NCBI RefSeq assembly: GCF_001689125.2
Contig: NZ_CP015405.2
Coordinates: 5,048,501 to 5,112,500 of the forward strand
Reading direction: 5' to 3'
DNA length: 64,000 nucleotides
DNA from: Blautia pseudococcoides
Lineage (GTDB): Bacteria; Bacillota; Clostridia; Lachnospirales; Lachnospiraceae
In this document: positions 59,944 through 64,000 of the stretch, piece by piece
How positions within the stretch are numbered: position 1 is the first letter of the stretch
How the letters are laid out: the number at the start of each line of letters is the position of its first letter
Notes under the pieces: generated by a model
Database searches by the model: none
Told to the model about the DNA's origin: nothing
The model's input: only the letters and a program-made list of their open reading frames with translations
Made by a program: the position numbers and the translations under genes

Positions 59944-60173
59944 TTGCGTTCTACAAGTTATGGGATAAAATGAACCGAATGGGTATTCGCAAGAAAGATT
60001 TAAAAGATAAAAAAATCATAAGTGCAGCCACAATCAATAAAATGAACAATAATGAAATTGTCACCACAGAAACATTAGATAAGCTCTGTGAATATCTCAA
60101 GTGTCAGCCAGATGAAATTCTGGAATACATTCCAAATACCCCAGCAGAGGAAACTTCACCTAATGAAGAATAG
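59940..60173 (+). CDS. small Xre/Cro-type transcriptional regulator
   Basis: A 77-residue single-domain helix-turn-helix protein of the YozG/HipB-like kind: YKLWDKMNRMGIRKKDLKDKKIISAATINKMNNNEIVTTETLDKLCEYLKCQPDEILEYI. The start overlaps the preceding stop (ATGA). Such regulators are frequent on prophages and conjugative elements. It stands at the edge of the phage remnants and may be cargo from one. Confidence 0.85.
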   Translation: MIAFYKLWDKMNRMGIRKKDLKDKKIISAATINKMNNNEIVTTETLDKLCEYLKCQPDEILEYIPNTPAEETSPNEE

Positions 60174-60184
60174 GCACAGCCAAA

Positions 60185-60498
60185 TCACGGCTGCGCCTTA
60201 CCATAAAGTGTCAAATCTTCTTTATAGCCCTCAAATACATCAACCCGTGTAATATCGTATAAAATACCTTTATACCTTATAACTTGGGTTGTCTTTATGT
60301 CTGTCCGGTAACTAATTTGAAACAGTACGTTTTCATTTGTTTTAGTGGAAATTCCCGTCACAACTTCCTGCCCGGACAGTTGACGGAAATAAGCCCATAC
60401 AACGGCAACGGGCACAAGAGTTTTAATCATGTTTCCTTTTTGTCTTTCGTATATTGGTACTCACAGATTTCTATTTTCTTATCTTTTAATTTCATCAT
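60185..60498 (-). pseudogene. phage head-closure (head-tail adaptor) gene, frameshifted
   Basis: The 81-residue frame ending at 60185 has the SPP1 gp16-like pattern (ISYRTDIKTTQVIRYKGILYDITRVDVFEGYKEDLTLYG). Its missing N-terminus (MMKLKDKKIEICEYQYTKDKK) lies in another frame from 60498 and runs into TGA where the two meet, as expected if one base was lost in the A-run there. The start overlaps the terminase stop (ATGATG). Inactive phage remnant. Confidence 0.65.
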
Positions 60499-61411
60499 AT
60501 CGCCCCCGTATATTCGCTGTAATGCTCATAAAGTCCAACGTAACAATCAAGCAGTGCCGCCGCACCGTCAATGCGCTGTTTTGGTGACTGATTTTTTACA
60601 GGTACAATATTTCCGTTCCGGTCAGTCTGTACGCCTGTATTCGTCAAGCACCATTTCAAAATAGGATTATTATTATAATTGACTTTGTGCGCTTTTAGGT
60701 CTGCGCCTAACATCTGCATAGGCAGAGAAAGCGTTTTTGCGCCCTGTATACAGCGCACCATGTTAAAACCCTGCATTTGCATTTCTTCCACAAAATAACG
60801 GGCACTGTAGCTGTCATAATAAATCCACGCCGGAAAAAGTTCATACTGCTGAACCATTTCAACAAACCATGCGGTAACATCCCCATAGTTAATAGAATTA
60901 CCGTTGCACAGTCGCAACAAGCCCCGCTCAAACCATTTATCATAGGGTGTTTTATCTTGTTGTACACGCTCCTGTAAGTTATCAGAGGGCAGCCAGTACA
61001 TTTGCCGGATATATTTCTTGTCACTGTTCCGGTGCATGAACAGCAGGCTTGCACAAGTCAAATCGGTTGTAATGGACAGGTCAGCACCGCCGATACAGTA
61101 TGCTCCTTTAAAATCAGCCAGGTCAAAGCATTCCGTATTGTTGATAGCGTCAAAAGACAGCCATGCCGTTTTACCGTTTCCCGAATATTAAATTCCTTGC
61201 ACAGAACCCCGCTTAATTCGTTCGGATTCTGCTTTGCCCGTTCAACCTTGATTTGCAGGTCATCCAGTTTTTTAATACGCCCTAATGACGGATTGGCTTT
61301 ATACCATGCGGCGGGATCCGTCCACTCATCCCGCTTGTCAAGTTCATATAGAACGGGCAAAAAGGTATCGTCAGATATAACGCCGTCTGCAACACCGCAA
61401 GCGTGGTTCAC
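60495..61411 (-). pseudogene. phage terminase large subunit, truncated and frameshifted
   Basis: Two frames join into one terminase: 61411-61058 (ISDDTFLPVLYELDKRDEWTDPAAWYKANPSLG...FNIRET) and 61061-60495 (LTCASLLFMHRN...ERGLLRLCNGNSINYGDVTAWFVE...KQRIDGAAALLDCYVGLYEHY). Near 61180 a lost G turns an expected RETGKTAWLSFDAIN into RETVKRHGCLL. The C-terminal nuclease domain is largely present; the N-terminal ATPase (Walker) domain is gone, cut at about 61411 where recombinase codons begin on the other strand. Confidence 0.8.
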
Positions 61412-62333
61412 AGGACGAGAGTCGGAATATTTCAGAAAACAGCACCTGGGGGATCCGCAAGCGGTTTGAGATTGGGCAGCATAAGATGAGTACCAAGAGG
61501 TTCCTTGGTTATGATGCAGATGAGAATGGAAAACTGGTTGTAAATAAACAGCAGGCGAAGATTGTGAAGCGGATTTTTATGGAGTTCCTCTGGGGGAAGA
61601 CTACCGATTATATTAAACGAATTTTGGGGAGGGAGGGTGTGATAAATTGGGATGGCGGAACAAAATGGCAGTCCACGACAATTGGCAGTATGCTGGAGAA
61701 TGAAAAGTATAAAGGGGACACGCTCTTGCAGAAAAGCTACACGGTGGACTTTCTGACGAAGAAGCGGGTGCAGAATGAGGGGGAAATCCAGCAGTATTAT
61801 ATTGAGGATGACCATGAGGCGATTATTGATCCTTGGATTTGGGAATGTGTGCAGTTGGAGATGAAGAGAAGGGAGCGGTATCTGGAGGAGCATAATATTA
61901 CTCGATTTTCCCAAAATACGGAGGCGAATCCACTTTCCAGCAAGATTATCTGTGGGGAATGTAACAGGGCTTTTGCGAGGAAGGGATGGCGGACGCCAAG
62001 CGGAGACCGGAAAGTGTGGCAGTGCAGTGAACGGTATAAGGTGAAAGGTGTGCTGGGATGTGGAAATCGGCATATTTATGAGGAAACATTGATTGAGATT
62101 TACCTGATTGCTTGGAACAGACTGTTGGAGTGTAGGGATATGCTGGTGTCGGATTGGAAGGAGAAGATTTGCTGGCAAGATTTCGGGCGATGGATTTTAT
62201 GGAGATTACTAAGGATACACAGCCGATAAAGGAGCTGGATATTGATTTGATGCTTCGGACGGTGGATTATATTAAGGTGTATGAGAATGGAACGGTTGTG
62301 ACAGTGTTCTTGGATGGGACGGAAATTGAATGA
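61411..62333 (+). pseudogene. large serine recombinase, N-truncated and frameshifted
   Basis: The frame is open from about 61411 (QDESRNISENSTWGIRKRF) and contains the Recombinase domain (KRFLGYDADENGKLVVNKQQAKIVKRIF...WQSTTIGSMLENEKYKGDTLLQKSY) and the zinc-ribbon (CGECNRAFARKGWR...WQCSERYKVKGVLGCGN). The catalytic resolvase domain with its Ser is missing. Near 62175 the frame shifts: LARFRAMDFMEITKDTQPIKELDIDLMLRTVDY continues in another frame to TGA 62331. It is a dead integrase, joined head to head with the terminase remnant. Confidence 0.8.
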
Positions 62334-62416
62334 GAAAGTAACTAATAGTTATTTTGTTATTTAAATATTGAAAATGGACAACACATACATTTTATATCTG
62401 TTTAAAAAGTTAATGT

Positions 62417-62438
62417 ATTTGTGGAATAATCCACAAAT
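62417..62438. promoter_or_regulatory. palindrome upstream of the AbiE-type operon
   Basis: ATTTGTGG, AATAAT, CCACAAAT forms a perfect interrupted palindrome 80 bp before abiEi. A half-site TATCCACTT lies at about 62475, between TTGATA (62470-62475) and TAAAAT (62493-62498). AbiEi antitoxins repress their own operon through inverted repeats, so these are operator candidates. Confidence 0.5.
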
Positions 62439-62518
62439 AAAAAGAAGTTTTAAAATAGGCACGAACAAGTTGATATATCCACTTAATTATGCTAAAATTA
62501 AAACGAGGTGAATTTCAC

Positions 62519-63274
62519 ATGAAATATTATGAACAGTTAATGGAACAGAGAGTTTTTGACTATAAGGATTTATCGGAAATTATAAGCGAGAATCAAAATA
62601 CTATATCTTCATTGCTAAGGGATTACATTCGCAAGCACTATATTGAACAGATTAGAAAAGGACTTTACGTTGTGGTTAGCATGGAAACAGGTGCTCCGGC
62701 AGCAAATAGGTTTGAGATAGGAAGTCATATTTTAGAAGGTGGGTATATTTCCCACCATAGTGCGTTTGAGTATTTTGGACTTACAAATCAAATGATGTTT
62801 ACTGTACAGGTGTCTGGAAAAGGGCGTTTTCGACCATTTTCTTTTGATGGATATGAATATCAGTCTTTTCGTGAGCGGATTAAAGAGGGAGTTCTTCAGA
62901 AAGAAAATGGAATTAGAGTGACTGATGTGGAGCGAACGGTATTAGATTCTATCAATGATTTAGAAAAGGTTGGGGGCCTGGCAGAATTGTGCCAATGCCT
63001 ACAGATGATACCGTTTCTTGATGAGGAAAAGTTGTTGTGGTATATGGAACAATATGGGAAACAGTTTTTGTATCAGAAAGCAGGGTTTCTATTGGAGCAC
63101 TTAAAGACCGATTTAAAGCTATCGGATTGCTTTTTTAATAAATGCCGTGAATACATGGGAAAGAGCAAACGTTATTTTTCAGATACAATGGATCGTAAAG
63201 TGCTCAGGTATTCCCCTTCTTGGCAGCTATATGTTCCCAAGGACTTTATGCGTATGGCAGAATTGGAGGAATAA
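62519..63274 (+). CDS. AbiEi-type antitoxin / transcriptional regulator
   Basis: A 251-residue protein of the type IV toxin-antitoxin antitoxin family. It has an N-terminal winged helix (YKDLSEIISENQNTISSLLRDYIRKHYIEQIRKGLYVV) and a C-terminal domain with GSHILEGGYISHHSAFEYFGLTNQ and VTDVERTVLDSINDLEKVGG. GAGGTG ends 8 nt before ATG 62519; a longer start at 62489 is less likely. It is followed at once by the nucleotidyltransferase toxin. In the AbiE system this protein represses the operon and counteracts the toxin, giving abortive phage defence. Confidence 0.88.
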   Translation: MKYYEQLMEQRVFDYKDLSEIISENQNTISSLLRDYIRKHYIEQIRKGLYVVVSMETGAPAANRFEIGSHILEGGYISHHSAFEYFGLTNQMMFTVQVSGKGRFRPFSFDGYEYQSFRERIKEGVLQKENGIRVTDVERTVLDSINDLEKVGGLAELCQCLQMIPFLDEEKLLWYMEQYGKQFLYQKAGFLLEHLKTDLKLSDCFFNKCREYMGKSKRYFSDTMDRKVLRYSPSWQLYVPKDFMRMAELEE

Positions 63275-63275
63275 A

Positions 63276-64000
63276 TTGCAACTAACGAGAAAAGAATTAA
63301 ACAAAATTGCAAGGGAACAGGGTTTTGTCCGTGATACCTTAGAGAAGGTATACCGATTGCAGGATATTCTTGTATTTATGAATTCACATCCTCTTATGAA
63401 AGAACGTTTGGCATTAAAAGGAGGCACAGCAATCAACCTGACTGTGTTTAACTTGCCAAGGTTGTCAGTGGATATTGATTTAGATTATTCTGTAGACATA
63501 GACAGGGAAGGGATGCTTGAAGAGAGAAAAATAATCGCACAAGACTTAGAAAAATATATGTTTTCACAGAGATATGAACAAAGTCCTAAATCAAAGAGCA
63601 GACATTCTCTAGAAAGTTATATTTATGTATACACAAATACAGCCGGAGTTCGTGATAACATAAAGATAGAAATAAATTATTCTATGAGGACTCATGTCTT
63701 GCCGTTGGTACAAAGGGAAGTTGTTACGAATGGAATTTTAGAAAAAAACAGAATTCTAGCAGTTGCCGGAATAGAGTTATTTGGCAGTAAAATCAAAGCG
63801 TTGTTGGACAGAGCTGCAGCAAGAGATTTGTATGATGTTAGCAATATGATTAAATATGGTTTGTTTGATAATGGAGAGACAGACTTGTTAAGAAAATGTA
63901 CTCTATTTTATATGGCAGTGGGGAATGACGAAGTTCCAGAAATGATAGACATAGATAAGATTGATGATATTACTTTTCGTAAAATACATACAGATTTGCT
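63276..64000 (+). CDS. AbiEii-type nucleotidyltransferase toxin, 3' end outside the window
   Basis: The frame is open from TTG 63276 (GGAGGA 5 nt upstream, inside the antitoxin gene) to the window edge, 241 codons so far. The nucleotidyltransferase signature is LALKGGTAINLTVFNLPRLSVDIDLDYS, with GG and D-x-D-x-D metal residues, followed by NIKIEINYSMRTHVLP and KIKALLDRAAARDLYDVSNM, all typical of the AbiEii/AbiGii (DUF1814) family. It begins 1 nt after the antitoxin stop. AbiEii toxins block growth by transferring nucleotides, probably to tRNA. The C-terminus cannot be judged here. Confidence 0.88.
   Translation, partial: MQLTRKELNKIAREQGFVRDTLEKVYRLQDILVFMNSHPLMKERLALKGGTAINLTVFNLPRLSVDIDLDYSVDIDREGMLEERKIIAQDLEKYMFSQRYEQSPKSKSRHSLESYIYVYTNTAGVRDNIKIEINYSMRTHVLPLVQREVVTNGILEKNRILAVAGIELFGSKIKALLDRAAARDLYDVSNMIKYGLFDNGETDLLRKCTLFYMAVGNDEVPEMIDIDKIDDITFRKIHTDL

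Noticed and set aside
61432..62178. 248-codon open frame on the minus strand
   Set aside because: Antisense to the recombinase remnant, which matches its family in the plus frame.

Overview
The window looks like a chromosomal segment of an obligately anaerobic gut Firmicute of the Lachnospiraceae, most likely Blautia-like. The reasons are AGGAGG-type ribosome binding sites, moderate GC, class III ribonucleotide reductase, rubredoxin, an OFA-type transporter, YesM/YesN two-component pairs and the style of the housekeeping genes. The genus is an inference. I saw no rRNA, tRNA or CRISPR array. Region 1 (1-22200) is a myo-inositol/carbohydrate locus in decay. It holds the 3' end of iolB, an iron-dependent alcohol dehydrogenase, a sugar-binding lipoprotein, a GPH-type sugar symporter, a cytidylate-kinase-like protein, two Gfo/Idh dehydrogenases (one a good iolG), iolE, a class II aldolase (iolJ-like) and an OFA transporter. 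Its regulators are YesM/YesN-type, LacI, DeoR and AraC proteins. Broken genes lie between the intact ones: a truncated iolE copy, a thrice-broken glycosidase-like remnant, a transporter with most of its middle deleted, a solute-binding-protein leader fused to an N-truncated GH127 glycosidase, and a 164-bp deletion derivative of an IS3-type element. A TauE/SafE exporter with its MarR regulator interrupts this set. Clear operator candidates link the LacI protein to its own promoter and to iolG, and the DeoR protein to the OFA/aldolase operon and to the broken GH127 locus. Region 2 (22200-30670) carries a DUF3783 protein, a Crp/Fnr regulator and a compact module: a 954-residue SARP/AfsR-like regulator, histidine ammonia-lyase, an NhaC-family antiporter and a small membrane protein. 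The hutH promoter has a -10 box, no usable -35, and three TTGAC repeats spaced 10 and 11 bp, as expected for a SARP-activated promoter. No other hut gene is present. Region 3 (30670-37600) is a sulfur/redox group (rubredoxin, LysR regulator, CoA-disulfide-reductase-like flavoprotein, siroheme/4Fe-4S protein) followed by dapF and a MATE exporter. Region 4 (37600-57440) is core genome: nrdD, a CPA2 antiporter, feoA/feoB with a Cys-rich companion, a B12-radical SAM protein, nth, an exonuclease, an AIR-synthase-like protein, trmL, a PhoB/ResE-type pair, mutS2, an HtrA-like protein that has lost its catalytic triad, yhaM and rlmD. Region 5 (57440-64000) is accessory. It holds a short phased repeat tract, a UPF0158 protein, a frameshifted and an intact acetyltransferase, a DUF3795 protein, a truncated HARE-HTH gene, a small Xre regulator, frameshifted phage terminase and head-closure remnants, an N-truncated frameshifted serine recombinase and, at the right edge, an AbiE-type toxin-antitoxin pair whose toxin gene runs out of the window.
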